A stretch of DNA of 64,000 nt from Erythrobacter rubeus (GCF_014705715.1 NZ_JACXLC010000001.1:44457-108456), one strand, 5' to 3'. Shown: positions 8,774 through 17,967, counted from the stretch's first letter. Program-made: numbers and translations. Notes: generated by a model not told the origin, from the letters alone.

Positions 8774-10555
8774 TTGGACAATCAGCGCAATCTCCTGCTC
8801 GCCGTCGCGTTATCCGGCCTGCTCATTCTCGGCTGGGATTTCGCGATGCGGACATTCTATCCGGCGGCATCTCTTTCCGCGCCGACCGAAGCAGTCGAGC
8901 CTGCCGCGCAGACGAGCGCCGGTTCCGCGCCGGGCACGACGACGGTTGCAGCTGATCTCGCCGATGGCGCCGAAATGCCGAGCGGTCCGATTGATCTTTC
9001 CGCCGCGCTCGCCGATCCGAACCGCGTCGTTATCGATACGCCGAAAGTGGCCGGATCGATCAACCTTCGCGGGGCGCGGATCGATGATCTCGTGCTCAAG
9101 GATTACCGGCAGAGCGTCGACAGGGACAGCGGACCGGTTCGCCTGTTCGCGCCCGAGCGGACCGACAATCAGTATTTCGCCGAGTTCGGCTTCGTCGTCG
9201 GCGGTCAGCGCGTTTCTTCGAACGAGCTGTGGCAGGCCGATGGCGAGCGGCTGACACCGCAAACCCCCGTTACGCTGACGCGCACCGATGCAAGCGGCGC
9301 GGTGTACGAGATCGCGCTGTCGATCGACGAAAACTACATGATCACGGCGCAGCAGACGGTCCAGAACACGTCCGGGAGCGCCGCCATCATTCAGCCATTC
9401 GCGCTGATCAAGCGGGACGCTCGCAGCGCCTCGCCCGATGAATTCATCGTCCATTCCGGCCCCGTGGGGGTGTTCGGCGGTACGCTGCATGATCCCAACA
9501 GCTATGAGGAACTTGCCGAGATCGGGCGCGATACGCCCTCGGGCGCCGCCTCGTGGCTCGGCTTCACCGACCGTTATTGGCACTCTGCGTTGATCCCGGG
9601 CGACGGCGAGGTCGACAATGTCGGCTTCCGCTCGCTCGGCGACCAATTGTTCCGCAGCGATCTGATCTACGATGCGCAGACCGTTCCTGCAGGCGGCACG
9701 CTGTCGCAGACAACCCGGCTGTTCGCCGGAGCTAAGAACAGCGTCATCCTCGACGAATACGAAGACACCGGCATCACCTATTTCGGCAAGGCGATTTCGT
9801 GGGGCTGGTTCGAATGGTTCGAAAAGCCGCTCCTCTGGCTCCTGCGTGCGCTCAACGATCTCGTCGGCAATTTCGGCGTCGCGATCATCCTGCTGACGGT
9901 AATCGTGCGCGCGTTGATGTTCCCGATCGCGCAAAAGGGCTTCGCCTCGATGGCTTCGATGAAGGCGATCCAGCCCAAGATGAAAGCCGTCCAGGAACGC
10001 TACAAGGACGACAAGCAGAAGCAGCAGCAGGAGATCATGAAGCTGTACAAGGAGGAGAAGGTGAACCCGGTCGCCGGCTGCCTTCCGATGCTTCTGCAGA
10101 TTCCGATCTTCTTTGCGCTCTACAAAGTCCTGATCCTTTCGATCGAAATGCGGCATGAACCCTTCATCGATTTCTGGATCAAGGATCTGTCCGCACCTGA
10201 TCCCTGGACGATCCTGAACCTCGGCGGATTGCTGCCATTCGAAGTGCCCGGCTTCCTTGGCATCGGCGTGCTGGCGGTTCTGCTCGGCCTGACCATGTGG
10301 CTGACTTTCAAGCTCAACCCGTCCGTCATGGATCCGATGCAGCAGCAGATTTTCAACCTGATGCCGTGGGTTCTGATGTTCGTGATGGCGCCGTTCGCTG
10401 CCGGCCTGCTGCTTTACTGGGTAACGTCCAACATCCTGACCGTGGCGCAGCAAAGCTATCTCTATTCCAAGCATCCGCAGCTGAAAGCGCAGGCGGCGAA
10501 GGACAAGGCGGAGCTGGCGAAGAAGAAAGCCAAGGAAGAAAAGAGCAAGGCGTGA
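8774..10555 (+). CDS. yidC: Membrane protein insertase YidC
   Basis: The 593-residue protein begins with an unusual TTG codon, giving MDNQRNLLLAVALSGLLIL, exactly the expected N-terminus, so the TTG start is well supported. TM1 is followed by a large periplasmic domain (about residues 40-350). The five-helix insertase core starts at GWFEWFEKPLLWLLRALND, with the loop RALMFPIAQKGFASM carrying the functional Arg and a coiled charged hairpin (MKAVQERYKDDKQKQQQEI). The C-terminus is a lysine-rich tail that could touch ribosomes. YidC inserts and folds inner-membrane proteins alone or with SecYEG. Its stop overlaps the engB GTG start. Confidence 0.97.
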   Translation: MDNQRNLLLAVALSGLLILGWDFAMRTFYPAASLSAPTEAVEPAAQTSAGSAPGTTTVAADLADGAEMPSGPIDLSAALADPNRVVIDTPKVAGSINLRGARIDDLVLKDYRQSVDRDSGPVRLFAPERTDNQYFAEFGFVVGGQRVSSNELWQADGERLTPQTPVTLTRTDASGAVYEIALSIDENYMITAQQTVQNTSGSAAIIQPFALIKRDARSASPDEFIVHSGPVGVFGGTLHDPNSYEELAEIGRDTPSGAASWLGFTDRYWHSALIPGDGEVDNVGFRSLGDQLFRSDLIYDAQTVPAGGTLSQTTRLFAGAKNSVILDEYEDTGITYFGKAISWGWFEWFEKPLLWLLRALNDLVGNFGVAIILLTVIVRALMFPIAQKGFASMASMKAIQPKMKAVQERYKDDKQKQQQEIMKLYKEEKVNPVAGCLPMLLQIPIFFALYKVLILSIEMRHEPFIDFWIKDLSAPDPWTILNLGGLLPFEVPGFLGIGVLAVLLGLTMWLTFKLNPSVMDPMQQQIFNLMPWVLMFVMAPFAAGLLLYWVTSNILTVAQQSYLYSKHPQLKAQAAKDKAELAKKKAKEEKSKA

Positions 10556-11244
10556 CCGGGCAGCAGCCATCGGACGCGGAACTGGAAGAGCGCGCGCAGC
10601 AGCACCGCGAAAAGCAGGCTGCGCGGTTGTTTTCCGGGCGGGTCGATTTCCTGCTCTCCGCCCCGCAGCTCAAATTCCTGCCCGAGCCGATCGTACCCGA
10701 AATCGCATTTTGCGGGCGAAGCAATGTCGGCAAATCGTCGCTGCTCAACGCGCTAACGATGCGCAAATCCATCGCGCGCGCATCGGTGACGCCGGGCCGC
10801 ACGCAGGAACTCAACTTTTTCGAGATCGGGGAGCCGGTGCAGATCCGGCTTGTCGACATGCCCGGATATGGCTTTGCCAAGGCGCCCGTTTCCGTGGTCG
10901 ACAAGTGGAAGAAGCTTGTGCGCAGCTATCTGCGCGGTCGCCAGGTGCTGGCGCGCAATCTCGTGCTGGTCGATAGCCGCCACGGGCTGAAAGATGTCGA
11001 CCGCGAGATGATGAAGATGCTGGATGAAGCAGCGGTCGGGTATCGCATCGTCCTGACCAAGACCGACAAGATCAAGGCGAGCCACCTCGAACGCGTCGCC
11101 GGCGAAGTCGCCGAGGAAGCGCGCAAGCACCCCGCCGCCTATCCCGAACTGCACCTTACCAGCGCGGAGAAGGGGATGGGCATCGACGCGCTAAGAGCGG
11201 CCCTGGTTGCGGATGCTTTGGGTGAGGGATGGTTCGCGGAGTAA
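10552..11244 (+). CDS. engB: Ribosome biogenesis GTPase EngB/YihA
   Basis: The GTG start at 10552 shares four bases (GTGA) with the yidC stop, which fits coupling and gives a 230-residue protein. GTPase motifs are G1 CGRSNVGKSSLLNAL (about residue 50), the switch I Thr region ASVTPGRTQELNF, G3 LVDMPGYGFAKA, G4 LTKTDK and G5 TSAEKGMG. EngB is a TrmE-Era-type GTPase needed for assembly of the 50S subunit. An N-terminal charged helix of about 30 residues precedes the G domain. The longer open frame upstream is only yidC read in another frame. Confidence 0.96.
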   Translation: MTGQQPSDAELEERAQQHREKQAARLFSGRVDFLLSAPQLKFLPEPIVPEIAFCGRSNVGKSSLLNALTMRKSIARASVTPGRTQELNFFEIGEPVQIRLVDMPGYGFAKAPVSVVDKWKKLVRSYLRGRQVLARNLVLVDSRHGLKDVDREMMKMLDEAAVGYRIVLTKTDKIKASHLERVAGEVAEEARKHPAAYPELHLTSAEKGMGIDALRAALVADALGEGWFAE

Positions 11245-11325
11245 AAAAGCGTACTGTTTGGGCTTCGCTGTCGATAGGCAACCTGTCCGGTTAGGTCGAG
11301 GCAAACCTGGCCCCGTTCCGTCAAT

Positions 11326-11919
11326 CTAAGCGCCTAGAAAGGCGGCCACCGGACGATCACTCCAGACCTGAACTTCGATGTACTTTTCGAACTTTCGTTT
11401 GTGATAGCCCTCATAGTCGTCATCCGTTGCACCATCTGGCAGCCCATGTTCCGCGACCACATCAAAGAGTTCGTCGAGGAAAAACGCCTTTTCATGGTAG
11501 GGCTGAGCGGGTTCGGCTGGCAGTCCGAATTCGGCTCCCAGGCGCATCGACACAAAGCTGTCGGGATAGGTGAAGCAAGCCTGATCGCGAGGCAGCGACC
11601 GCCAATCCAAGGTTACCGTTGCTGGGTCAGGATAAAGCCCGGAAAACCAGGCGCACTCTCCGAGCACGAAGTAGTGAGGCGACTGTCTTTCGGGTTTGCC
11701 GCCGCGCGCTATAAAGAGATCGCGGAGCTTCGCCTCGGTTTTTCTCCGAAGGTCCATATACCGCTTTCCGAACACTCGCCTGAAACTCGGATTGTCCGCT
11801 TTGCGCCGGTTTAGCCTTTCGAGAACCTGGACCAGCTCATCGCCTCCGAGCTCGCTCAGATTCTGAAAGGGGAGATCGGTCTGCGAATGGTAGTGGGTGA
11901 TCACCTGTGGCAAGTGCAA
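11326..11919 (-). CDS. Hypothetical protein of 197 residues
   Basis: I do not recognise a family with confidence. The product is soluble, begins MHLPQVITHYHSQTDLPFQNL and has a charged N-terminal helical part (ELVQVLERLNRR, YMDLRRKTEAKLRDLF). A central GECAWFSGLYPDPATVTLDW segment is followed by an acidic C-terminal part with GATDDDYEGYHKRKFEKY. No signal peptide, membrane helix or metal motif is seen. Base composition is visibly less GC-rich than the neighbouring engB gene, which may mean a laterally acquired gene. No opposite-strand frame looks better. It stands alone between engB and a cytochrome gene. Confidence 0.65.
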   Translation of the reverse strand: MHLPQVITHYHSQTDLPFQNLSELGGDELVQVLERLNRRKADNPSFRRVFGKRYMDLRRKTEAKLRDLFIARGGKPERQSPHYFVLGECAWFSGLYPDPATVTLDWRSLPRDQACFTYPDSFVSMRLGAEFGLPAEPAQPYHEKAFFLDELFDVVAEHGLPDGATDDDYEGYHKRKFEKYIEVQVWSDRPVAAFLGA

Positions 11920-12012
11920 TTATGAGCTCCCCTCAAAGCTGTATCAATTTCGATGAGTGAGCACCCTCGCCGTTTCCATCCTCAGACGAGCCAGCGTCCC
12001 GGCCGACACCGC

Positions 12013-12351
12013 TCAGTCTGTATCCCTGAGCGTCTCCATATAGGCAAGGAGATTGGCGATATCGCCATCCTCGAAAACGAACACGGGCATCTCGCCTGTA
12101 TGACCGACCTGAACTCCGCGTTCGAAGGACCCTTCCACCATCCATTCCGGCAGGCGGTTCGCCGCGCGGCGAAGGCTGGGTGCATCAGGATGCGGCGACA
12201 CACCATCATCGAGAGCGTGACAGCTCGCGCAATTCGCCGCTGCGAAGGCTCTGCCCTTGGCTGCGTCCCCAGACAGCGTGTTCGCGTCGCGGTCGGTTGC
12301 GCAGGCGGTGATCAGGAGCGGAACGGCAAGGACGGACAAATGCTTGAACAC
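12013..12351 (-). CDS. Class I cytochrome c lipoprotein
   Basis: Starting at the GTG at 12351, preceded by AAAGGGGATCACATC, the product has 112 residues. It opens with a lipoprotein signal peptide (FKHLSVLAVPLLITAC), with the lipobox cysteine near residue 16. The heme site is AANCASCHALDDG (CxxCH near residue 43), and the axial Met is probably in GEMPVFVFEDGDIANLLAY. It is thus a small membrane-anchored periplasmic electron carrier. The partners are not shown by the context. A longer form from an upstream ATG would add residues without a signal-peptide character. Confidence 0.85.
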   Translation of the reverse strand: MFKHLSVLAVPLLITACATDRDANTLSGDAAKGRAFAAANCASCHALDDGVSPHPDAPSLRRAANRLPEWMVEGSFERGVQVGHTGEMPVFVFEDGDIANLLAYMETLRDTD

Positions 12352-12456
12352 GATGTGATCCCCTTTCCTATGCTGCGATTGTAACGCAGCGATGCCGGCG
12401 CAGACAAGCAATCTCGGGGTGAGCCCAGTGGGATTCGCGCTGGTTCGCTCTGGCGG

Positions 12457-12873
12457 CTAAGTCGCAAACAGCTGTCCCATATCCGCGAATGCCTTGAATT
12501 CGAGCGCGTTGCCTGCCGGGTCTCGCAGGAACATCGTGGCCTGCTCGCCGGGCTTGCCTTCGAACCGCACAGTCGGTTCGATCACGAATTCGGTTCCGGC
12601 AGCGATCAGCTTGTCTGCGAGAGCCTGCCAGTCCTCCATTGAAAGGACGAGCCCGAAATGCGGGACCGGCACATCGTGGCCATCGACGGGGTTGCTCGCG
12701 CGATCGCCTGCACCGGTTGAAAGGTGCGCGACAATCTGATGCCCATGGAAATCGAAATCGATCCATTCTTCGCTGCTGCGCCCTTCGGTGCAGCCCAGAA
12801 GCTCCCCGTAAAACGCGCGCGCTGCGGCCAGATCATCGACAGGAAAGGCGAGGTGAAAGGGCGGCAGGTTCAT
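12457..12873 (-). CDS. VOC-family (glyoxalase/dioxygenase fold) protein
   Basis: The 138-residue protein has two beta-alpha-beta-beta-beta repeats. The first contains [23 protein letters not shown] and [13 protein letters not shown]; the second contains [18 protein letters not shown] and ends [18 protein letters not shown]. His near residue 5, His or Glu in the second strand and the terminal Glu of NALEFK are the metal-ligand positions of the glyoxalase superfamily. The actual substrate is unknown. It sits beside the cytochrome gene and divergent from the GST gene. Confidence 0.88.
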   Translation of the reverse strand: MNLPPFHLAFPVDDLAAARAFYGELLGCTEGRSSEEWIDFDFHGHQIVAHLSTGAGDRASNPVDGHDVPVPHFGLVLSMEDWQALADKLIAAGTEFVIEPTVRFEGKPGEQATMFLRDPAGNALEFKAFADMGQLFAT

Positions 12874-12987
12874 TGCGAATTCTCCATGCTATATTGCCAG
12901 CAATAGTAACTTGTTCAGCCTCGACAGCGAAAGACTGAATATCTACGGCAGGCAAACAGGACCTACCACCAACGCGGGAGCAGGCAC

Positions 12988-13656
12988 ATGAAGCTCATTA
13001 TCGGCAACAAGAATTATTCGAGCTGGTCGATGCGCGGATGGCTTGCGGCAAAACAATCGGGCCTGCATTTCGAAGAAATCACCGTTCCGATCCTGGGTGA
13101 GCACTGGGAGAAGACCAAGCAACAAATGGGCGATATGGCTCCGTCGCACGGCAAGGTTCCGATCCTTTGGGACGATGAGACCGTGATCTGGGATAGCCTC
13201 GCGATCCTCGAATACCTGGCCGACAAGGTTGGCCGCGACCGCTTCTGGCCCAAGGATGACGCGCCGCGCGGAATGGCCCGCGCGATGGTCGCTGAAATGC
13301 ATTCCTCCTACGCATCGCTCCGCACCGAAATGCCGATGAATGTGCGCCGCCGAGTGGAACTGAAAGAGGTTTCCGATCAGACCCGGGCAGACATTGTGCG
13401 CATTCTCCAGCTGTGGGCCGAAGCGCGTGCACGCCATGGCAGCGCAGGCCCGTTCCTGTTCGGCACTTATGGCGCAGCGGATATTTTCTTCGCCCCGGTC
13501 GTTTCCCGGTTCATCACCTACGGGATTGGTGTACCCGGCTTTGCGCAAAGCTATATGGAAGCGATGTGGGAACACGCCTGGACACAGGAGTGGATTTCCG
13601 CGGCGGAGGACGAACAATGGGTCATCGAGCAATACGAGAGCGTTGGAGCGCAATAA
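12988..13656 (+). CDS. Glutathione S-transferase family protein
   Basis: The 222-residue protein starts MKLIIGNKNYSSWSMRGWLA, where the SSWSMR serine is in the catalytic position of GST thioredoxin domains. GKVPILWDDETVIWDSLAI matches the cis-Pro and ESxAI glutathione-binding strand, with D replacing the usual E. The C-terminal helical domain begins around residue 85. It probably conjugates or reduces electrophiles with glutathione in the cytoplasm. The last 40 bases overlap the start of the S1/P1 nuclease gene in another frame. Confidence 0.92.
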   Translation: MKLIIGNKNYSSWSMRGWLAAKQSGLHFEEITVPILGEHWEKTKQQMGDMAPSHGKVPILWDDETVIWDSLAILEYLADKVGRDRFWPKDDAPRGMARAMVAEMHSSYASLRTEMPMNVRRRVELKEVSDQTRADIVRILQLWAEARARHGSAGPFLFGTYGAADIFFAPVVSRFITYGIGVPGFAQSYMEAMWEHAWTQEWISAAEDEQWVIEQYESVGAQ

Positions 13657-14522
13657 CGCTCGCGGGCCTTTGCGCGCTCATACTCGCTCTTCCTGCGCCC
13701 GCTCACGCCTGGGGCTTCTACGCTCATCGCAAGACCGCCGAAATCGCCGAGGAGAATGTCTCGCCGGAGACGCGCGCGAAGATACGTCGCCTCATCCGCT
13801 CGCAGGAATTGCTCGGCACGCCCGAATGCGAGCTGTTGTCAATTGAGGATGCCAGCGTCTGGCCCGATTGCGTGCGCCGCACGCGCTGGCGTTGGGGCCA
13901 CACCGCGGCATGGCATTATCGCACCGCGCCGATCTGCGAAGCGTACAACCCGCGCGCCAACTGCCCTGGAGGCAACTGCGTGACCGCGCAGGTGGAACGC
14001 AATCACCGCATCCTTGCGGACGAAAGCCTGCCCGACCATGTGCGGCTGCAGGCGCTTGCCTTCATGGTGCATTTTGCAGGCGACGTGCACATGCCGCTTC
14101 ACTCGGGCGACAAGGGAGATCGCGGTGGCAACGATCGCGAAGCCGATTACGGTATCGTGCCGAGCCTCAATCTCCACTGGATCTGGGACGGGCCGCTGGC
14201 AGAGCGCGCGATCAGCGATCCTGCCGATCCGGTGGTGCGGCGCTATTCGCGGGCCGAACGCGCTGACCTGGGCGGCGGCGATGCGGCGGATTGGGGGCGC
14301 GAAAGCTGGGAGATCGCCCGCAGCTTCGTTTATCCAACTGCATTCGACCGGGAGGATGTGTGCGCAGCAGAGCTACCATCGAAGACCGCGCTCAGTCAGG
14401 AAGATATCGTTCGCGGTGTCCCCATCGCAAGACGCCGCGTCCAGCAGGCAGGCATCCGTATCGCGGAATTGCTCGAAAGCGCCTTTGCGCCCGGTCCGCT
14501 CCCGGAGCCAGAGCGAAATTAG
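13617..14522 (+). CDS. Secreted S1/P1-type zinc nuclease
   Basis: Starting at the ATG within the end of the GST gene gives 301 residues with a clear signal peptide (ITLAGLCALILALPAPAHA). Cleavage after AHA leaves Trp as the mature N-terminus (WGFYAHRKTAEIAE), and in S1/P1 nucleases that tryptophan is a zinc ligand. Other ligands are seen in HTAAWHYR, FMVHFAGDVHMPLH and NLHWIWDGPL. The family cuts single-stranded DNA and RNA or 3'-nucleotides outside the cytoplasm, suggesting phosphate or nucleoside scavenging. Four cysteines (such as in CEAYNPRANCPGGNC) suggest disulfides. The gene ends tail-to-tail with the cupin gene, sharing four bases. Confidence 0.9.
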   Translation: MGHRAIRERWSAITLAGLCALILALPAPAHAWGFYAHRKTAEIAEENVSPETRAKIRRLIRSQELLGTPECELLSIEDASVWPDCVRRTRWRWGHTAAWHYRTAPICEAYNPRANCPGGNCVTAQVERNHRILADESLPDHVRLQALAFMVHFAGDVHMPLHSGDKGDRGGNDREADYGIVPSLNLHWIWDGPLAERAISDPADPVVRRYSRAERADLGGGDAADWGRESWEIARSFVYPTAFDREDVCAAELPSKTALSQEDIVRGVPIARRRVQQAGIRIAELLESAFAPGPLPEPERN

Positions 14523-14986
14523 GGCAATCGCTCGGTATCGTAGCGGGTGCCATCCTTGCGGAAATACCCATCCGCGCGGAACTCCATGTCGATGTCGGGA
14601 TATTCGCCTCTGTCGAGTGCGCGGTCGCCAGCGCTGATCGCGACATAGACGCACTGCTTATCGCTGCGATTGTGCAGCCGGTGGCCGTTCTTCGCGCCTG
14701 CCGCCCATGCAAGCACGTCGCCCGGGAGGACCGGAGTTTCCCCTTCGTCTTCGATGAGGACAGCCTTGCCCGAGAGCATGACGACGAGCTCGTCCTGATG
14801 GCTGTGCCAGTGGCGCTGCGATGAATAGGCTCCTGGCTCGAGAACCACATGGCTCGCGCCCATTTGCGTGAGGCCGGCAGCGGGTGCGAGCCTGCGATAA
14901 TGCCGCCCGACCACGTCCGCATCGTATGGCGGCGGATACCCTGTCGCATTGGTTTGCGCGATTGCATCGAGATCGAGCTTGGGCAT
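14519..14986 (-). CDS. Cupin-domain protein
   Basis: The 155-residue soluble protein has the two cupin motifs. Motif 1 is SSQRHWHSHQDELVVMLSGK near residue 62 with His, His and Glu ligands; motif 2 is LPGDVLAWAAGAKNGHRLHN near residue 99. A single jellyroll with a bound metal ion is expected. Such proteins are isomerases, dioxygenases or sugar-binding proteins; the context does not decide. The gene is divergent from dapE (29-base gap) and its stop overlaps that of the nuclease gene. Confidence 0.85.
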   Translation of the reverse strand: MPKLDLDAIAQTNATGYPPPYDADVVGRHYRRLAPAAGLTQMGASHVVLEPGAYSSQRHWHSHQDELVVMLSGKAVLIEDEGETPVLPGDVLAWAAGAKNGHRLHNRSDKQCVYVAISAGDRALDRGEYPDIDMEFRADGYFRKDGTRYDTERLP

Positions 14987-15015
14987 GACGAGTTTCTCCT
15001 GCTAGGCAGCCATCA

Positions 15016-16155
15016 ATGTCTGAAGTTCTAGCGATTGCCAAACGCCTGATGGCGGCCCCCAGCGTAACCCCGGCCACAGGCGCGGTGTTCGATGAATTGG
15101 AAGCGATGCTCGTGCCGCTCGGCTTTGCGGTGCATCGCTTCACGCGCGGGGATGGGCCGGAAGGGAGCGAGGAAGCCCCGGTCGAGAACCTGTTCGCGAT
15201 CCGCCGCGGCTCCGAAGGCTCGAAACACTTCGCATTCGCGGGGCACGTCGATGTGGTGCCGCCCGGTGAAGGCTGGACCAGCGCGCCCTTCGAACCGGAG
15301 GAGCGCGGCGAGCTGCTGTATGGGCGCGGCGCAGTCGATATGAAGGGCGCGATTGCGGCGATGGTCGCGGCGGTCGCCGAGGTTCCAGCGGAAGCGGGCA
15401 CGATCAGCTTCATCATCACCGGGGACGAGGAAGGCCCGGCGCTCCACGGTACGCGCGCTCTGATCGATTACATGCGCGAGCAGGAAGTCGAGCCCGATCT
15501 GTGCCTGGTCGGCGAACCGACAAGCGTCGACCGGCTGGGCGACATGATGAAGATCGGGCGGCGCGGCTCGGTCAATATCTGGCTGGAGGTCGAGGGGACG
15601 CAGGGCCATGTCGCGTACCCGCACCTTGCCGACAACCCGCTGCCTGCGATGGTTGCGATGCTGTCCGATCTCAATAATCTGCATCTCGATGAAGGCACCG
15701 ACTGGTTCCAGCCGAGCAATCTCGAAATCACCGAGGTCGATGTGCCAAACCGCGCGCACAACGTGATCCCGGCAACGGCCAAGGCGCGGATCTCTATCCG
15801 GTTCAATGACAAGCATTCCGGCGCATCGCTTTCACGCAAGGTGACCGAGATCGCCGAAAAGCATGGCGGCAAAGCGCGCCCGGTGATCAGCGGCGAACCC
15901 TTCCTTACCGAACCCGGCGACTTCTCTTCGATGATCGCTGCGGCGGTCGAGGCCGAAACAGGTCTCGTACCAGAAGCCTCCACCACGGGAGGCACATCCG
16001 ATGCGCGATTTCTGCGCGCAGTGTGCCCGGTGATTGAGTTTGGCCTCACCAACGCTACGATGCACAAACGTGATGAAGCGGTCGCAGTTCATGACCTCGA
16101 CACGTTGGCCAGAATATATACGCGCGTGGCATTGGCCGCGCTTCAAGGGACATGA
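15016..16155 (+). CDS. dapE: Succinyl-diaminopimelate desuccinylase
   Basis: The 379-residue protein has the DapE plan: metal-binding FAGHVDVVPPGEGW (His, Asp near residue 76), GRGAVDMKGAIAAMVAA (bridging Asp), catalytic Glu pair in ITGDEEGPALHGT, and the dimerisation domain NIWLEVEGTQGHVAYPHLADNP. It ends with a C-terminal metal His in the MHKRDE segment. It cleaves N-succinyl-L,L-diaminopimelate in lysine and peptidoglycan precursor synthesis. The next gene, a symporter, begins one base after its stop, so they are probably co-transcribed. dapB lies 2.5 kb away on the other strand. Confidence 0.96.
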   Translation: MSEVLAIAKRLMAAPSVTPATGAVFDELEAMLVPLGFAVHRFTRGDGPEGSEEAPVENLFAIRRGSEGSKHFAFAGHVDVVPPGEGWTSAPFEPEERGELLYGRGAVDMKGAIAAMVAAVAEVPAEAGTISFIITGDEEGPALHGTRALIDYMREQEVEPDLCLVGEPTSVDRLGDMMKIGRRGSVNIWLEVEGTQGHVAYPHLADNPLPAMVAMLSDLNNLHLDEGTDWFQPSNLEITEVDVPNRAHNVIPATAKARISIRFNDKHSGASLSRKVTEIAEKHGGKARPVISGEPFLTEPGDFSSMIAAAVEAETGLVPEASTTGGTSDARFLRAVCPVIEFGLTNATMHKRDEAVAVHDLDTLARIYTRVALAALQGT

Positions 16156-16156
16156 C

Positions 16157-17482
16157 ATGAGCGATACAGCCTCGCAAACCTCGACCCGCGGCGGAGGCAG
16201 CCCCAGCCCGGCAAAGCGCGGGCTGGTCGCAGGATGGTTCGCCATTCCGCTGTGGCAGCGAGTGATCGGCGCGCTCATCCTCGGCATCATCGTCGGCTAT
16301 GTCTGGGGGCCGGGTGCGGAAAGCATCAAGATCATCGGCGATATCTTCATCGCCTTTATCAAGATGCTGGTGGTCCCGCTCATCTTCTTCAGCCTGGTCG
16401 CAGGCGTTGCCAGTATCGGCGATCTCAGAAAGCTCGGCAGTGTCGGCTGGCGGGCGCTGTTGATCTTCGTGGTGACGGGGCAGATGGCGGTCTGGCTCGG
16501 CCTTGGCATTGGAACATTCGTGCAGCCCGGATCGGGGATCGACGGCGCTTCGATGTCGCTCGATCAAGGTGCGCTGGACCGCGCACAAAGCCGCCAGGAA
16601 GAGGCGGTCACGGTTCAGCAGATGATCCTCGAAATCGTGCCCTCCAGCCCGGTTCAGGTGATGGCCGATGTCAACGTCCTGCCGCTGATCGTCTTCTCGC
16701 TCCTGATCGGGATCGGCATCCTCATGGCGAAGGAAGACGGTGAGCCCGTCCTCAAGATCTTCGAAAGCGGCAGCGTCGTCATGCAGAAAGTGACGATGGT
16801 GGTGATGGAGCTTACCCCGTTCGGCGTCTTCGCGCTGATGGCGTGGGTCGCGGGCACGCTCGGGGTCGAGGCGCTGCAGGCACTGGGCATACTGGTGTTC
16901 CTCAACTACCTCGGCTGCCTGCTCATCATCGGCCTGATCTATGCCGGGATGATCAAGTTCATCGCCAAGCTCCCGGTGATCGATTTCTTTCGCGGCATCG
17001 TCGATGCGATCGCGGTCAGCTATTCCACCGCAAGTTCGAACGCGACGCTGCCGGTGACCTTGCGCTGCGCAGAGCGCAATCTCGGCATCAGCAATTCGGT
17101 CGCAAGCTTTGTCATCGCGCTCGGCGCGACGATCAACATGAACGGGACCGCGATGTATCTGGGGCTCGCGACCCTGTTCGGCGCGCAAGCCTTCGGCGTG
17201 CAGCTCGATATGGCCGATTACATCACGATTTCGGTTCTCGGCACACTCGGCGCGATCGGCGCGGCGGGCATTCCGGGATCGGGCCTGATCATGATGGTGC
17301 TGGTATTCAGCGCGGTCGGCGTGCCGCTGGAAACCATTGCGCTGGTGGCAGGCATCGACCGGATCATGGACATGATGCGAACGACCACCAACGTGAGCGG
17401 CGACGCGGCGGTCGCTACTACTGTCGCAAGCCTGACAGGCGAGATCGACCGGGCCGAGATGATCAGCGCGGATGATGTTTAG
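16157..17482 (+). CDS. Dicarboxylate/amino acid:cation symporter (DAACS family)
   Basis: With the ATG one base after the dapE stop, the product has 441 residues and about eight membrane helices. Typical DAACS segments include FIKMLVVPLIFFSLVAGVAS, the serine-rich AVSYSTASSNATLPVTL, the substrate and sodium-binding ATINMNGTAMYLG, and the hairpin GAAGIPGSGLIMMVL. The C-terminal DRIMDMMRTTTNVSGDA supplies the conserved Asp and Arg or Asn substrate residues. The family imports glutamate, aspartate or C4-dicarboxylates with sodium or protons. The specific substrate is not determined. A hydrophilic N-terminus of about 20 residues precedes the first helix. Confidence 0.93.
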   Translation: MSDTASQTSTRGGGSPSPAKRGLVAGWFAIPLWQRVIGALILGIIVGYVWGPGAESIKIIGDIFIAFIKMLVVPLIFFSLVAGVASIGDLRKLGSVGWRALLIFVVTGQMAVWLGLGIGTFVQPGSGIDGASMSLDQGALDRAQSRQEEAVTVQQMILEIVPSSPVQVMADVNVLPLIVFSLLIGIGILMAKEDGEPVLKIFESGSVVMQKVTMVVMELTPFGVFALMAWVAGTLGVEALQALGILVFLNYLGCLLIIGLIYAGMIKFIAKLPVIDFFRGIVDAIAVSYSTASSNATLPVTLRCAERNLGISNSVASFVIALGATINMNGTAMYLGLATLFGAQAFGVQLDMADYITISVLGTLGAIGAAGIPGSGLIMMVLVFSAVGVPLETIALVAGIDRIMDMMRTTTNVSGDAAVATTVASLTGEIDRAEMISADDV

Positions 17483-17488
17483 GAGCAG

Positions 17489-17905
17489 TTACTCCTCTTC
17501 ACCGTCCTCGACATACTCAACCGGCACGAATTCGCCGAGCCCGCATCCTGCTCCGCGCCGGGGCGCGCCTCCGCCGATCTGTTCGAGCACGTAGATAATC
17601 TCGGTGTTGCAGATCTGGTTGATCGAAGTCGTGTAGGTGAACGCCTCTTCGAAACCGAGCCTTGGACAGCTTCGCGGAAGCACGCTTCTGAACACGCGTC
17701 CGCCGCGCATTTCGAAATCGATCACCTGATCGCTGCGCACCCGCGTGTTCCGGATCTGCGAGCGCTGAATGCAGTTTTCCGCCTCACCGAGCACTTTGAC
17801 AGGTGGTCCGGCAAGCGCGGGATCGGCGCGGCCATCCTGCTCGACCGGGGCGCAGGCCGCGATCGCCGCTGCGCCTGCGATTACGAATGGATATCGGATC
17901 ATCAC
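17489..17905 (-). CDS. Small lipoprotein, DUF6491-like
   Basis: The 138-residue product has a lipoprotein signal peptide (YPFVIAGAAAIAACAP, Cys near residue 18). The mature part contains GEAENCIQRSQIRNTRVRSD and MRGGRVFRSVLPRSCPRLGF, then SINQICNTEIIYVLE, with four conserved-looking cysteines. This pattern resembles the DUF6491 family of short proteobacterial lipoproteins; the assignment is from memory and the function is unknown. It lies between the symporter and nth, convergent with the symporter with only six bases between stops. Confidence 0.65.
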   Translation of the reverse strand: MMIRYPFVIAGAAAIAACAPVEQDGRADPALAGPPVKVLGEAENCIQRSQIRNTRVRSDQVIDFEMRGGRVFRSVLPRSCPRLGFEEAFTYTTSINQICNTEIIYVLEQIGGGAPRRGAGCGLGEFVPVEYVEDGEEE

Positions 17906-17967
17906 ACGTCTCCTCTCGCTGTCCCGGCACTAAGCGCCCGGCAAGCTGAACAGCGCCTTATACCAGC

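Noticed and set aside
8810-10570. 586-residue open frame antisense to yidC
   Set aside because: It lies exactly opposite a gene with full YidC character; its His/Arg-rich translation has no domain and arises from high-GC codon bias.
16055-17188. 377-residue antisense frame opposite the symporter
   Set aside because: The translation is Asp/His/Arg-rich shadow sequence without any recognisable motif; the plus strand has a clear DAACS transporter.
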